Source of the DNA: Carettochelys insculpta
Taxonomy: Eukaryota > Chordata > Testudines > Carettochelyidae
Direction of reading: 5' to 3'
Assembly: GCF_033958435.1 (NCBI RefSeq)
Contig: NC_134139.1
Span: forward strand, 201,855,501 to 201,919,500
Length of the DNA stretch: 64,000 bases
The position numbers were made by a program, and so were the translations under genes. Of this stretch, positions 45,141-56,800 are shown piece by piece. Numbering within the stretch: the stretch's first letter is position 1; each line of letters starts with the position of its first letter. A model generated the notes under the pieces. That model saw nothing but the letters and a program-made list of their open reading frames with translations. It was not told the origin of the DNA and searched no databases.

Positions 45141-45397
45141 TATAAGAATGGCCATACTGGGTCAGACCAAAGGTCCATCCAGCCCAGCATCCCATCTGCC
45201 GACGGTGGCCAATGCCAGGTGCCCCAGAGAAGGGGAACAGAAGACAATGATCAAGTGATTTATCTCCTGCCATCCATCTCCTGCCCTTGTTCTGAAGGCT
45301 AGGGCACCATACTTTATCCCTGGCTAATAGCCATTTATGGACCTAACCTGCAAAAATTTATCAAACTCTTTTTTAAACCCTAATAGAGTCCTGGCCT
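45141..45397 (-). mobile_element. CR1 LINE 3' tail (second lineage)
   Basis: The reverse of the 3' end at 36020-36282: ATAAGAATGGCCATACTGGG, GGTGCCCCAGAGAAGG, TTTATCCCTGGCTAATAGCC and AAACCCTAATAGAGTCCTGG are all present in order. Confidence 0.88.
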
Positions 45398-45399
45398 AG

Positions 45400-45990
45400 G
45401 AGCTGAACCCGGCCCTTCTGGCAGGCACCTGGCATTAATAGAAGGGTTACACTGGGAAGGAAAGGGAGAGACCGGATGAGGCTTAGTTCATGTTTGCAAT
45501 AGCTGAGAGAATGCAAAGGGTACTACAATGGCAGTGGCCGTGATTGTTTGTTCACCACAGCTGCATGATGGGGTGTCTCAGACGTGCAAGATGTCCCAGG
45601 TCCGACGGATACACAAGCTAAGGAAAGACAGAAATTGGGGCTGGGGAAGAGGAAATACAGGGCAGTTTGTCGCAGGATAAGCCAGGTGGATGGCAAAAGA
45701 GAGTTGGAGCGAGTCTGAGCACGGCCCTGTGGATGCGCTGTGGGTAGCTGTAGCATGAATGGGGTGGGGTGTGGCTTGGGTTGGAAGAAGGGAAGAGGGA
45801 GGCTGTGAGGTGTTGGCATGCATATTGGGTTATTATGAGCAGGGATATAGCAATGCAATGCCCCCATAAGGGAAGGTTCCAAATGGGTCTTTATGTCCCA
45901 GCCAGGGGAGCCATTTAGTGGAGGGTCATGGGGGGTCTGTACGTCCCCCCTGAAGTTTGAACCCCTGCGTTTCATCCTTGAGCTGAGTGC
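45400..45990. other. Unassigned stretch
   Basis: No gene or named repeat was recognised. Confidence 0.35.
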
Positions 45991-45994
45991 ATGC

Positions 45995-46981
45995 GGCTAC
46001 GTCTACACTACTAGATAAATTTGAATGTATGACCTTTGAATTTGTAACGCTGGGTTTTATAAATTTGTATAAATTTATAAATTTGTATTTGAGTATCCCC
46101 TCCTCCCCACAAATTCCCCACAAATCTGAGCTGGTGCTGCCACACTAAGTCACCAAACATCGACTGTCACAGCAGTGCATTGTAGCAGCTATCCTACAGT
46201 TCCCTCAGCCCCATAGGATTCAGGGAAAAAAATGCCCTGCAAGTGACTGTGGGTATGTAATGTCATCTTCCCACATTGCATTTCCCTCATTCCCTTCCTG
46301 TGGAAAGCACATGGCCATTTTTTTGCAGAAAGAAAGTAGGGGATTGCAGGCAAAAGAGAACCAAATAGGCTGGTTTCAGAAGGTGTCTGAATCATGTAAG
46401 CTGGTTGCTGAGCTGCTTTTCCCCCACTGAAAGAACACTTTTGCATTAATCCCTTGAGGTACGGGACTTTTACCTGATCAGCCAACTAGCACGCCAGGTA
46501 GTAACTGTCATACCCACATGCCACAATGACTCTGTGCCCTGGGATCGCCCAGGTGACTGTGCGGATGCGATGGATGGCTGGAGTGTGCTTTCCACGCTGG
46601 TCAGAAGGAACATGAATTTGTATTCCTGATACAATTAAATTCAAATTCATGGGCTTCCTGTTACCTACTCCCTGCACACCTGGCGAGCATCAGAGATGCA
46701 AATGGCCAGAACAGACAACTGTGGGGCATTGTGGGTTACACCTGAGACTCCTCTGGAGGCCAATAAAACCAGTTTACACAGAAGATGTTTCCACACTACC
46801 ATTAATCTGAATGCTTACATTCAAACTTCACATTAACCCCACTCAGGTTGTCGGAGTAAGAATATCGACCATAGCCCCCCCCTAATTTCAAAATAATGGT
46901 ATTTGATGCATGAACCATCACGATTTAAAATCAAGCAAAGTACCTTTAGATTTGAGTTTATGCTGTAGTGTAGACATAGCC
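45995..46981. mobile_element. MITE, about 1 kb, GGCTACGTCTACACTAC ends
   Basis: GGCTACGTCTACACTACTAG on the left and GTAGTGTAGACATAGCC on the right are inverted repeats, the same terminal theme as the Harbinger group. The AT-rich interior has TAAATTTGTATAAATTTA-type palindromes. No transposase. No convincing target duplication (TGC versus ACA). Confidence 0.7.
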
Positions 46982-47849
46982 ACAGACAGAGCTTTTATTA
47001 CTCCTAGCTCTGCCTTTGGGGCAGGAAATTTGTTTCTAAAGAGAGGGAGAGTGATGAAGGTAACAAAAGGCTTGTCACTCAAGTAACTGAAGGATCAGGA
47101 GATGATCAGGAAAAGTTGCTAGGTACTCTACTTGAGAAAGGAAAAAGAGCAGGAATAAATAATGGCGTGCTCCAGAAGTCTGCACTAGGACCTGTGCTGG
47201 TCAACTTATTCAGGGAGTAAACAGGGAGGTGGCAAAATTTGCAGATGATGTAAAATTACTCCAAATAGTCAAGTCCAAAGCTGATTCCAAACAGGTAAAA
47301 AGGGATCTCATGAAACTGCGAGATTGGGCCACAATTCAGTGTTGATAAATACAAAGTAATGCACCTAGAAAAATATAATCCCAGCTATACAAACAAAACA
47401 GTGGGGTTTAAATTAGATGTTACCATTCAATTAAGAGGTCTTGGAATCATTGTGGATAGTTTCCTGAAAATGTCTGCTCAATGTGGAGTGGCAATCTAGA
47501 AAGCTAACAGAACACTGGGAATCATTAGGAAAGGAAAAAAATAATCAGGCAGAAAATATATCGTCTAAAGTCATGGCATGCTATATCTTGAATCTGTTGC
47601 TGATCTGGTTGCCCCATCTAAATATATATATATTGAATTTGGAAAAGGCTATAGAAATGATTAGGAGTAAGGAACAGCTTCCATATAAGAAGAAGGTAAA
47701 AAGACTGGGACTTCTAAGCTTGGAAAAGAAATGCCTAAAGTGTGGGGAGCTAGGTTAGAGAGGTAGAAAATCGTGGGTAGCATGGAAAACTGAACAAGGA
47801 GGTGTTATTTACTCCTTCACTAACTAGCACAAGAAGACAAACCAGCAGA

Positions 47850-48350
47850 TATGTACCACTTTAAAGACTAACAAAATGATTTATTCGGTGATGAGCTTTT
47901 GTGGGACAGACCCACTTCTTCAGATCCTGTAGTACCTTTGAGATGAATGGATTTATTAGGGCATAAGCTTTCATGGGTGAACCCCACTTCAGCACATGGA
48001 ATGAGTAGCAGTACAAAGGCAGATAGATATGTAAGAAAATTACTGTAAATAAAGATGTTATTGTCCATTGTCAATGAGGGTGACCAGTCAGAGTGATCTT
48101 GGCCATTAACTTCCCTTAGATGAAAATTCCCATCTCCCCGTCAGCTGCTACACTGAATGCTCACAATCTCCCTGCCTGATCACCCTCATTGACAATGGAA
48201 AGTAATTTGTTTTGTTTTGTTTTTGCAGTAATTTTCTAACATACACACCTGCCTTTGTTTTCCCACTAATAAATCTAAGGTATTACAGGACTCCACATTG
48301 TTTTTACAGATACAGACTAACACAGCTACTCCTCTGAGATATAACACAAG
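47850..48350 (-). mobile_element. Penelope-like element 3' tails
   Basis: It contains GACTAACAAAATGATTTATT, GATGAGCTTTTGTGGGACAG and a second block GGGCATAAGCTTTCATGGGT, followed by sequence with an inverted repeat TGTCAATGAGGGTGA / TCACCCTCATTGACA. Matches the 3' region of the element at 1690-3420. Confidence 0.6.
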
Positions 48351-48769
48351 GGCCATGTCTACGCTAGCCCCAAACTTCAAAATGGCCATGTAAATGGCCA
48401 TTTCGAAGCTTACTAATGAAGCGCTGAAATACATATTCAGCGCCTCATTAGCATGAGGGTGGCTGCGGCACTTCGAAATTGACACAGCTCGCCGCCGCGG
48501 CTCACCCAGAAGGGGCTCCTTTTCAAAAGGAGCCCGCCTACTTCAAAGTCCCCTTATTCCTGTGAGCAGATGGGAATAAGGGGACTTCGAAGTAGGTGGG
48601 GTCCTTTCGAAAAGGAGCCCCCTCGGGACGAGACGCCCGGCGGCAAGGAGCGTCAATTTCGAAGCGCCGCTGCCGCCCGCATGCTAATGAAGCGCTGAAT
48701 ATGCATTTCAGCGCTTCATTAGTAAACTTCGAAATGGCATTCGAAGTTTGGGCTAGTGTAGACACGGAC
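48351..48769. mobile_element. Palindromic MITE with AAG duplication
   Basis: Same foldback structure as 19069-19504, with the centre near CCTGTGAGCAGATGGG. Duplication AAG at 48348-48350 and 48770-48772. The right arm has lost about 14 bp near its end (GGCATTCGAAG). Confidence 0.88.
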
Positions 48770-49165
48770 AAGAAGGTCACCCAATGAAATGTATAGGCAG
48801 CAGATTTAACACAGACAAAAGAAATTACTTCTTCATGGTCAAACTGTGAAGCTCTTTGTCAGAGGATGGTGGAAAGGGCTAAATTATAGTCAGGTTCCGA
48901 TAAGAACAAAATAAGTTCAAGGAGGATATTTCCATCAAAGACTACTGGCCAGAATGGGCCTGATGGTGTCCCTAGCCTTTGTTTGCCAGAAGCTGGGAAT
49001 GGGCAACGGGGGTAGATCATTTGCTTACCTCTTCTTTTCACTCTTTCTGGCCACTATTAGAAGACAGTGTTAGATGGACCATGGGCCACTATTGGAAGAC
49101 GGGATACTGGGTTAGATGGACCATTGTTCTAACCCAGTATGGACACTCTGATGTTATTATATAGA

Positions 49166-49960
49166 ACCCAGATGTACCTGTCCCCTGCTGCAACCCTCCC
49201 AGAACTGAAACAGAGCCCAGGAGTCCTGATGGCTTCCATCCCTCCCTCCACAGAGTTAGGAATGAAGTAAGAATACACATTAAACCTTTAAGCTTAGCCA
49301 GTGTCCCTTACGTGCTTGGCACAAGATGTCAGAATATGTAGGCATTAGGGCTGTGTGGCCATTAATATTTATTTAATTCTCTTTCTTTTACATAGGAATT
49401 AGATACAGTGCTCCTGCCCGCTAATATTTAAGTGACCTACCAAAAAAAAAGGCTAGAGTTTTCAAGTGCCTCAGTGGCCCCTGGAAAGAGGTGATGGGAG
49501 AGAGGAGGATAGAGGAGGTCAATTTCTCCCCCATCCCCCGATTTGCTGCTTGTGACTGAGCATGCTCAGCACCACTGCTGAAGCCAATGCCCTCAGCCTG
49601 GCCCTCCCGCTGCACCGCGCTACCTCCTGCCCCATCATAGCATGCACACATCCCACCCATCCCCCCAATGAAGTCTGAACTGGCCCCCTGGTCCCAGCCC
49701 AGACTGACTCAGCAATAGATCCATATCTAGGCTTCCCCAACCCAGTCATGACAGAAGGGTGGCCAAGCCAAACCTGAGCGGTTGCACCATCAAGAGCAGG
49801 AAGCTGGGGCCCACCCTGACTCAAAGGCACCATCCTTGTGGGCTGAGCCTGGGGCCGGATCAATCTCCAAACCGACCTAACCACTTGGGCTTTCCCCAGG
49901 GCACCAGGCTGGGATTAAGGTTCGAGTGCCAGTCTAGAAGGCAGAGTTCCTGGTGAGATA
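49166..49960. other. Unassigned stretch
   Basis: No gene or clear repeat was seen. Confidence 0.35.
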
Positions 49961-50115
49961 AGCACCTGGGCACATGCCCAGAAGAAATTCAGGTGCCACC
50001 CAGCAGATTAGCAGAGCATCTACAGCACCCACAGCCGGCTGCACACATTTCTAGATGTGGTGCACATCCCTATATGCCTTGGCGCACATAACAACATTTA
50101 TTCCACACATAGAGG
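49960..50115 (+). repeat. Dispersed repeat D, copy 2
   Basis: Similar to 20390-20600: GCCACCCAGCAGATTAGCAG, then GGCTGCACACATTTCTAG and GTGGTGCACATCCCTATATG. Confidence 0.5.
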
Positions 50116-50560
50116 CAGGAGGGGGAAAAAAAAAGAGGGAACCCTACTGGAGGGTGCACAACACAAGACAATAAGCATTTGGTGGGTCACCTTGGCAAAG
50201 AGTCAGGGAACCATTGGAATACAGGGCTTGCTCAGGTTCCCCAAAGCCCATTCTAAGGTTATTGCAAGGCAGTGGACCACAGACCAAAGTGCTTCAGTTT
50301 AAATCAAACTACATTCCAGCCAATTGCTGCACCCTAGGCCTTCCCAACCCTACATTAAAGGGCCAGTCCCAGACCTGGGGGCAATAGTTGTCGCTCCAGG
50401 AAGTCAATCATGTCACACCATTTTATACCAGCTGAAGATCTGGCCCCAGGGATCACGTCAGCCCAAGGTAAGAACAGGCGAGTCAGCTCCAGCATTGTCA
50501 GTACAGCAGCCCCGTGTCAGAATACAGGCCAATGCCAATGGGGATAAACAAGGGGAAAGC
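50115..50560. other. Unassigned stretch
   Basis: Contains one old amniote motif (TTTTATACCAGCTGAAGATC at 50421). No gene. Confidence 0.35.
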
Positions 50561-50665
50561 AAAACAAAAAGCAGTCAAGTAGCACTTCAAAGGTTAGCAA
50601 AATAATTTATTAGGTGAGCTTTGGTGGGACAGACCCACTTCTTCAGAACAGTGTAAGGGGAAAGC
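50560..50665 (-). mobile_element. Penelope-type 3' tail
   Basis: AAAACAAAAAGCAGTCAAGT, then TTAGCAAAATAATTTATTAG and GGGACAGACCCACTTCTTCA. Only about 100 bp. Confidence 0.65.
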
Positions 50666-51130
50666 AGTGTAAACAGGAGCAGGCCTCGGGGGTGGTCTCT
50701 CTCTCTCCCCTGTTGCAGGGTGCTTCTTAACCAGGATTACCCTGCCCAAGCTCTCTGCAGGCCTGGAGAGTGGTTGGAGCAATGCCCCATGGCGGTGCGC
50801 AGAGACATTCTGTAAACGCCCCCTGCCCACACCGCAGGGTAACTGGAGGAGTTCCTCAGCGCTCCTCATTCAACTCAGTTGATGGATAGCTGAAATGAGG
50901 CGTTCCTGATGGCTCTGTGTGTTCATGCTGGCACACCCTTTCATGTTGTTCTGGCCCAGTGGCCTTGGCACTGCTGGGCATTCCTGGCCTTTATACAATG
51001 CACATTGTTCACTGCCACCCTTAGCATTGTCTGAGGTTTTTTCCCCCTGGAAAGGGGAGAAGTCTGCCTGGCCCAGCAGATGGTCTTGCATACCTCAGCA
51101 GGCCATCTCTCCTTCGCCTCTGGCTGTAGT
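50665..51130. other. Unassigned stretch
   Basis: No gene or named repeat. Confidence 0.35.
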
Positions 51131-51131
51131 A

Positions 51132-51686
51132 GGGTGACCATCCATCCTGGTTTACTGGGAAACTCCCTTATTTAAGCAGTCGCACAGGCATTCTGACTTT
51201 TTTAAAGAAAATGGTAAAATTCTCCCATATTTTCCAGGGCTCCTGGCACCTGGTGTCCTGGGGAAGCTGCTCCACCATGGGGCAGCTGCATGTTTCTCTG
51301 GTGCTGCCACACCTAGGGGAGGCAGCTCCCATTGCCAGGGAGCCCCTCTGAAGGATAGCTGCCTCATTGCCCGGCATGGTACACCTTGGGGAGGCAGCTT
51401 CTGCTGTGGGGAAGCTCTTCTGTGGGGCAACTCCCCATTCTGTGGCCCACCTGCTGGAAGGCTGCATAACCCCTCTTCTTGGCACCCCTTTCCCCTCCGC
51501 CAGGAGGTTGCAGCACTCCCATCCTCTGCTCTCCCCACTGAGAGGCTGCAGAATGCCCATCCTAGGTGTCTCACCATGGGGCAGCAGCTGCCATCTCCAA
51601 GGAACCCTGACATGGGACAGCAACCCCCAGCCTAACCCTGGAAGCCCATGTCCCATGTTTGCTATGGAGCAAAGTGGTCACCCTAG
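51132..51686. mobile_element. Possible hAT-like non-autonomous element, TAGGGTGACCA ends
   Basis: TAGGGTGACCATCC on the left and GTGGTCACCCTA on the right are inverted, flanked by GGCTGTA and GGCTGTC, near-identical 7-8 bp flanks. Long open frames on the minus strand are products of G/C-rich tandem-like sequence (GGGGCAGC), with no domains. Confidence 0.5.
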
Positions 51687-51740
51687 GCTGTCGGGCCCTG
51701 ACCTTGTCAATTTCGTACACCACACCCTAGTACCTAGTAC

Positions 51741-52075
51741 AGGTTGAATTTCTCATGTGCAGCACCCTTGGGACCTGACTGGTGCTGAATGAGAGAATTT
51801 GCCAAACGATGTGAGGTCAATATTCTCGAGCACATTACCAACACTCCCACTGCTCACTGGGCTCTTAGAAGACATTGAGGGGTAAAGTACAGCGAAATAA
51901 CAGCACAGAACACTGACAGTCAGGAGTGGGGGCTGTTAACAAACTTTGTGGGACCACGGGAAACTTGGCCACACCCAGGATAGGTGGTTGTCCTGCTAAG
52001 TAAAGTCCCGATGGATTATGGATGTTGCCGGACAAGAGAGGTCTGGATTAGAGCGGTTCAACCTGTAAAACAAAA
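51741..52075 (-). mobile_element. DNA transposon with GTTGAAC-type termini, copy 2
   Basis: Ends TACAGGTTGAATTTCTCATG and GCGGTTCAACCTGTA are inverted repeats beginning and ending with TA. It is the reverse-oriented relative of 6906-7202, sharing the block near TTTGTGGGACCACGGGAAAC. Confidence 0.55.
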
Positions 52076-52394
52076 AAGACTCATCAGAGAGCTAATTCTC
52101 AGAGCGATGTTACTCTGTTTGAGCAAAAATAACAAGAACTCCTGCCGCCCCTGTGTGTGTTATGAACTCTGTTATGGGCGCAGGGGCCAGGAGGCTCAAC
52201 CAGCACCATATGGGAAGTCCAAGGAGGTTGTGCAACCTCCACCCAAATTCTCCCTGGCAGACACTGGCTTTTGTAGCTAGGGTGTGGGAAGGCGCAACCA
52301 AAAATTATAACTCAGAGGGGTGGGGGATTCAGCTCAGGGTGAAAATAGCTCAGGGTGCAGGGAAGGGTAGCTACAGTGTGTGTCTGGGTGGTAG

Positions 52395-52980
52395 CTCAGG
52401 ATGTGGGAGGGGATAGCTAGGGGCTGTGTGCTGCTATGGGGTAGCCAATGGGGCAGGGAGGAGGTAGCTAGGGGCTGTGTTGAGCTATGGGGTAGCCAGT
52501 GGGGTGGGGGGGGGTAGCTAGGGGCTGTATGCTGCCATGGGGTAGCCAATGGGGCAGGGAGGGGGTAGCTAGGGGCTGTGTTGAGCTATGGGGTAGCCAG
52601 TGGGGCGGGGGGGTAGCTAGGGGCTGTGTGCTGCCATGGGGTAGCCAGTGGGGCGGTGGGGGGGGTAGCTAGGGGCTGTGTGCTGCCATGGGGTAGCCAA
52701 TGGGGCAGGGAGTGGGTAGCTAGGGGCTGTGTTGAGCTATGGGGTAGCCAGTGGGGCAGGCAGGGCGTAGATAGGGGCTGTGTGTGGCCATGGGGTATCT
52801 AACGGTAGTGTGAGAGAATGGAGAGCTCAGCTTGCCGGTGGGAGCAAGCTAGGGGCTGTGTACAATCGGGGAGTAGCTCAGTGGGGCAGGAAGGAAGTAG
52901 CAAGGGGCTGTATGTGGCCAGGGGATTGCTCAGGGGTCAGGGAGGGGGTAGCTACAGGCTGTGTGCCAGGAGGGCTCCCC
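52395..52980 (+). repeat. GC-rich minisatellite, about 50-bp units in a dimer pattern
   Basis: Units begin GCTAGGGGCTGTGTGCTGCC or GCTAGGGGCTGTGTTGAGC and continue ATGGGGTAGCCARTGGGG with a variable G/A-rich spacer. About eight clear units to 52790, then degenerate ones. The CTGCYATGG and TGAGCTATGG variants alternate at first, giving a higher-order period near 100 bp. Confidence 0.88.
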
Positions 52981-53860
52981 TGTGACCCTGTTGCCTGAGG
53001 GCTCTGCCAGCCATGGAGCCGGGTCCCCTCCCCCTGTGGCCCCACGGACTGTGTGAGCAAAGGGGGCTGGGAGCTGAGGGGCAGCTTCAATACCCCCAAG
53101 GAGCAGCTGAGGCAGTAGCAGCCCAGCTGCCTGGACCAGGGCACCAGCCAAAGGAACAGCTGCCCCTTGGGCTGAGCTCTTACCTCTGACCTGGTTGAGG
53201 GCAGGCCGAGAAAGGACTCTCCGAGCTGTCCCTGGGACAGCAGTCCTCTTACCCCGCAGCTCTGCCCAGGGGCTCTGGAGACTTCTGCCCCAGAGGGATC
53301 ACAGGGTGAGCATGACGTGCAGTGGGAGGTGACAGGAATCAGGGCTTTGGGCTGAGTGCACTGGGGGTCACTGCAGCTCAGAGCTTCAGTCTGGGGTAGG
53401 GCTTGGACTTCAGTGCTGGGATCAGGGATTCAGCCCCACTGCTGTCATCAAGGATGGGGGTTTCAGCACAGCAGTTTGAAAGGCCTGGAAGACCCCCACC
53501 CCATCCCTTGAGATACTCTGCTTCAGGTTGCACAGTGGGAGGGGTGACTCACCACCCTTGCCCTCTGTCACACACAGGCTGCCTCTCCGACTGGCTTTGT
53601 GTCTTTCTGCCCCAACGCCCTCCCTCAGCGCATCACCTGCTGGCCACAGCCTTGCCGCATTCACCCTCCAGCCACAAACAGGAGGCTGCTGTGGCTGCAC
53701 CAAGGCTGGGCTGACCAGCCGGGGCGGGGGTACGCCAGAGCAGGAAAAGATGGGGCAATTTCCCATTTTTCAAAAAAAAGGCAGGAGACCTGCACAAGGG
53801 TTTAAATAAGAGACTGTCCTGTCACTCTATCTCCCTGCTTTGTTCTATGATCCATTAGGT
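52980..53860. other. Unassigned stretch
   Basis: No gene supported; open frames lack domain or splice context. Confidence 0.35.
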
Positions 53861-54035
53861 ATGGCTGCCCAGGGGAAGCCAATAGCCGCCAGCAACGCGT
53901 GCTCTGGGGTGCTCTGTGCTGCTGCTCAGGAGAGAGTCAAATGCCCCAGCTGATTAGCAAAGACTGCCTGGTGGTGCACATCTGCAGACACCTCAGTGTG
54001 GATAGAAAAAAATGCATTCTGCACCTGGATGAAAA
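53860..54035 (+). repeat. Dispersed repeat D, copy 3
   Basis: The most diverged of three copies: CAGCTGATTAGCAAAGACTG, then GGTGGTGCACATCTGCAGAC and GCATTCTGCACCTGG. Confidence 0.45.
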
Positions 54036-54930
54036 AGTTCCCCACATTTATGGGGCGAGCTTAGAAGGAGCGTTGCCAGCGATCCCCTCTCCCTCTCCCT
54101 CTCCCACGCACACACCCATTTCTTCCACATTCAGAGACTGCTGTAGCAGGATGGTGCAGACGCCAGCCAACCATGCAGTGGGGGGTCACCCTGTTCTGCT
54201 GGGTATTTGAAAAGAACAAAGAGGGACAGAGCTGCGTTTGATTCCTGTTTACACAGGGTGAGCCTCGTGGACAGTCCAGACTCATTTTCAGTAGGCTTAT
54301 CTTGAAGCTATTGTGTCTAAGGCTGCTGACTTACAGACCTGAGCTCAGGATTGGGAAGGGAGGGTTCTCCCTCCTCAGTGGCTCAGGTGTGGGGCCCGGG
54401 GCTGTCCCCCACACTGCAGTCCCTTCCATTTCCCCTGCTCCATCTGCCCTCCTCCCTCCAACCTCTTGCCCCCTCTCCAACCAACTGGGCCAGGGATTTC
54501 CTGAGGTAGGGTGCAAAGAGGTGACAGCAGCAGGCATTTATCCCCACCTCTCCGCACTCACCATGTGGACAGGGTCTATCTTCCGGGATACAATTTAGAA
54601 CACCTAGTTGGAGTACCACGATCAACAGGGATGCCCTCAAGGTGTTGTGAGAAGTAAGGGAAGTCAACAGGAGCGTTTCTCCTCTTAACCTCCCACAGTG
54701 GGGTCCTGCCAGAAATTGGACCTCAGAAATTTGACCAATTCTCATAGCTGGAGTTGTGTATCTTACGTTGAATTTCTTCTCTAGTGCAGCCCAGCCCTAG
54801 TAAAAGCCCTTTTGTACCAGTATAAACTCATGTATGGCAGGGGAGGTGGTACCACCTCAGCTGGACAAGTAGTTAAAGTGATACAACGTTTGTGTGCAGA
54901 CAAGGCCTAGAGCATAACGACGTGGTGTTA
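54035..54930. other. Unassigned stretch
   Basis: No gene or named repeat was seen. Confidence 0.35.
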
Positions 54931-55241
54931 GGCTGTTGCTACAAAAACGACCCGAAATAGGCTAATGAGGTGCATATGTAAATTCCCGGAGCCTCTTTAG
55001 CATAAGGTCACATGATTTGGAGTCTGAAGGGAAGAAGGGGCCTCCAGAAGGAGAACTTCCTTCTGGAAGACTCCCCCAGGGGCCATGCTTCTACACGCCG
55101 TTTTGGAGTCCGGAAGAGCATCTTCTGGACTCCAAATCATGTGACCTTATGCTAATGAGGTGCCAGGAATTTACACATGTGCCTCATTAGCATATTTCAG
55201 GCTGTTTATTAGCCTCCAAAAGTGGCATGTGTAGAAACAGC
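54931..55241. mobile_element. MITE with GGCTGTTGCTAC...GTGTAGAAACAGCC ends
   Basis: The two halves mirror each other (CATGATTTGGAGTCTGAAGG and GGACTCCAAATCATGTGACC; CTAATGAGGTGCATATGTAA and TTACACATGTGCCTCATTAG). Related to the inner part of 28971-29925. Confidence 0.7.
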
Positions 55242-55289
55242 CTTAGAGAGGAGAGCGGGGGGGCGGGTAGGGGGCAGCAGAAGTGATCT

Positions 55290-55580
55290 AAGGACATGCT
55301 GAAGGCACACATTAAAAAGTGCATCATCGGTGCTGACGCTTGGGAGAACCTTGCCCAAGACCACCCTCAGTGGAGAACGGAGACAGGAGAGGCAGAGGAG
55401 AAGAAAAGCGTCAAAAACTACCCCTCCAACAGCTACTAACACCTGCCTCTTCTGTGATAAGATCTGCAGCTCCAGAATTGGGCTGATCAGCCATCAGCAG
55501 ACTCACCAACAGGAGGGTGACATGAAGACGTCCTACTCGTTATCGAGCGACTGCCGAGAGAGAGTTAGTTCAGTCTAATT
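55290..55580 (+). pseudogene. LINE polyprotein C-terminus with Cys/His finger
   Basis: The frame at 55290-55440 reads MLKAHIKKCIIGADAWENLA, the block that precedes the finger in this LINE type. The frame at 55330-55578 carries the finger, CLFCDKICSSRIGLISHQQTH-like in arrangement C-x2-C-x3-C-SRIGL-x-SH-x3-H. A frame change lies between. The finger resembles the one ending the LINE at 15123-18337 but is clearly a different family. Confidence 0.6.
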
Positions 55581-55923
55581 TATAACACCAGCAAGTCTAG
55601 TCACAGCAAAGCAGTTGTATATTGACACCGTCTCAGGGCTATTCTTAGGGAAAATGGTGCCCTGGACAATCTTGAGTTTTGGTGTCCCTGCCCCCACCAG
55701 GATGACGCTCCTCCTCTTGCCACAGACCTCCATGGGCTCCCCCAACTCCTGCACTTCCTTCCTGCCTATCCCCCACAAGCCCACCTCTGTGCAGCCAGTG
55801 TGCCCCACCCCATTGTCACATGCCCAGGAGCCCCTCACCCAGAGATTTCCACTACAAGTCCCTATTCCCAGGGCCTTTCTCACAGCCCCCCTCAGAAGTG
55901 CCCAGCACTCCATATGCCTCAGA
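55581..55923. other. Unassigned stretch
   Basis: No gene or named repeat. Confidence 0.3.
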
Positions 55924-56800
55924 GGCCGTGTCTACACTAGCCCCAAACTACGAAATGGCCACGCAAATGGCCATTTCGAAGTTTACTAATGAACCGCTGA
56001 AATGCATATTCAGCGCTTCATTAGCATGCGGGCGGCCGCAGCACTTCAAAATTGACGCGTCTCGCCGCCGCGCGTCTCGTCCCGATGGGGCTCCTTTTCG
56101 AAAGGACCTCGCCTACTTTGAAGTCCCCTTATTCCCATCAGCTGGTGGGAATTCAGCTGATGGGAATAAGGGGGCTTCGAAGTAGGCGGGGTGTAATGGG
56201 GTTCAGGGGTCCCCCTGCACTACACCCCATCTGCTGGCAGGAGTGACTCTCACTCAGCAGGTACAACAGGAGGTTTATTAGGCAACAGATGCCCAGTTTC
56301 TCACAGAAGCGACAGTACAGCAGCCAGAGCCAGTCCTTCCAACCCGTCCTGGGGAGAAGACCCCGAGGGGTGCCCCTCTGGGGTGTAGCTTTCCCCCTCC
56401 TCCGGCTGGCTGCCTTCCAGCTCTCTCTTCCCCTCGCCTCTAACTGCCGCCCCCCGATTCAAAAACCCAGCTCGGCTCCTCCCTCCTCTTTGTTCAGGGC
56501 AGAGGTGTTACCTGCCAGTTGTAGCCCCAGGGTCATCCTTAGCCACTGGGAGCTGCTGCTTGCCTCAGACATCCAACCTGACTCACACATGCACTCCCCC
56601 CACTCCATCACACGGGGTCCTTTCGAAAAGGAGCCCCATTGGGATGAGCCGCGCGGCGGCGAGATGTGTCAATTTCGAAGCGCCGCTGCCGCCCGCATGC
56701 TAATGAAGCGCCGAATATGCATTTCAGCGCTTCATTAGTAAACTTTGAAATGGCCATTTGTATGGCCATTTCGAAGTTTGAGGCTAGTGTAGACGTAGCC
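55924..56800. mobile_element. Palindromic MITE interrupted by a solo LTR
   Basis: Ends GGCCGTGTCTACACTAGCCC and GGCTAGTGTAGACGTAGCC with AGA duplicated at 55921-55923 and 56801-56803. Arms match 19069-19504. The right arm was entered by an LTR at 56192-56612. Confidence 0.88.
56192..56612 (-). mobile_element. Solo LTR of an endogenous retrovirus, in MITE
   Basis: On the plus strand it runs from TGTAATGGGGTTCAGGGGTC to CCCCACTCCATCACA; flanks duplicate CGGGG at 56187-56191 and 56613-56617. It is the inverted relative of 41397-41853. On its own strand it has AATAAA (TTTATT at 56274-56279) about 80 bp from its 3' end, placing the R/U5 border there. Confidence 0.8.

Larger units (their letters stand above)
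47000..49165 (+). mobile_element. Old CR1 LINE fragment, interrupted
   Basis: Decayed RT-to-C-terminus pieces at 47150-47850 (GCAAAATTTGCAGATGATGT, KRLGLLSLEKKCLK) continue at 48775-49165 (AACACAGACAAAAGAAATTA, then a CCCAGTATGGACACTCTGAT tail). A Penelope-type tail and a palindromic MITE sit between. Confidence 0.7.

Noticed and set aside
51152..51656. Two overlapping minus-strand ORFs of about 155 codons
   Set aside because: Overlap in different frames across a repeat with inverted ends; no domain content.
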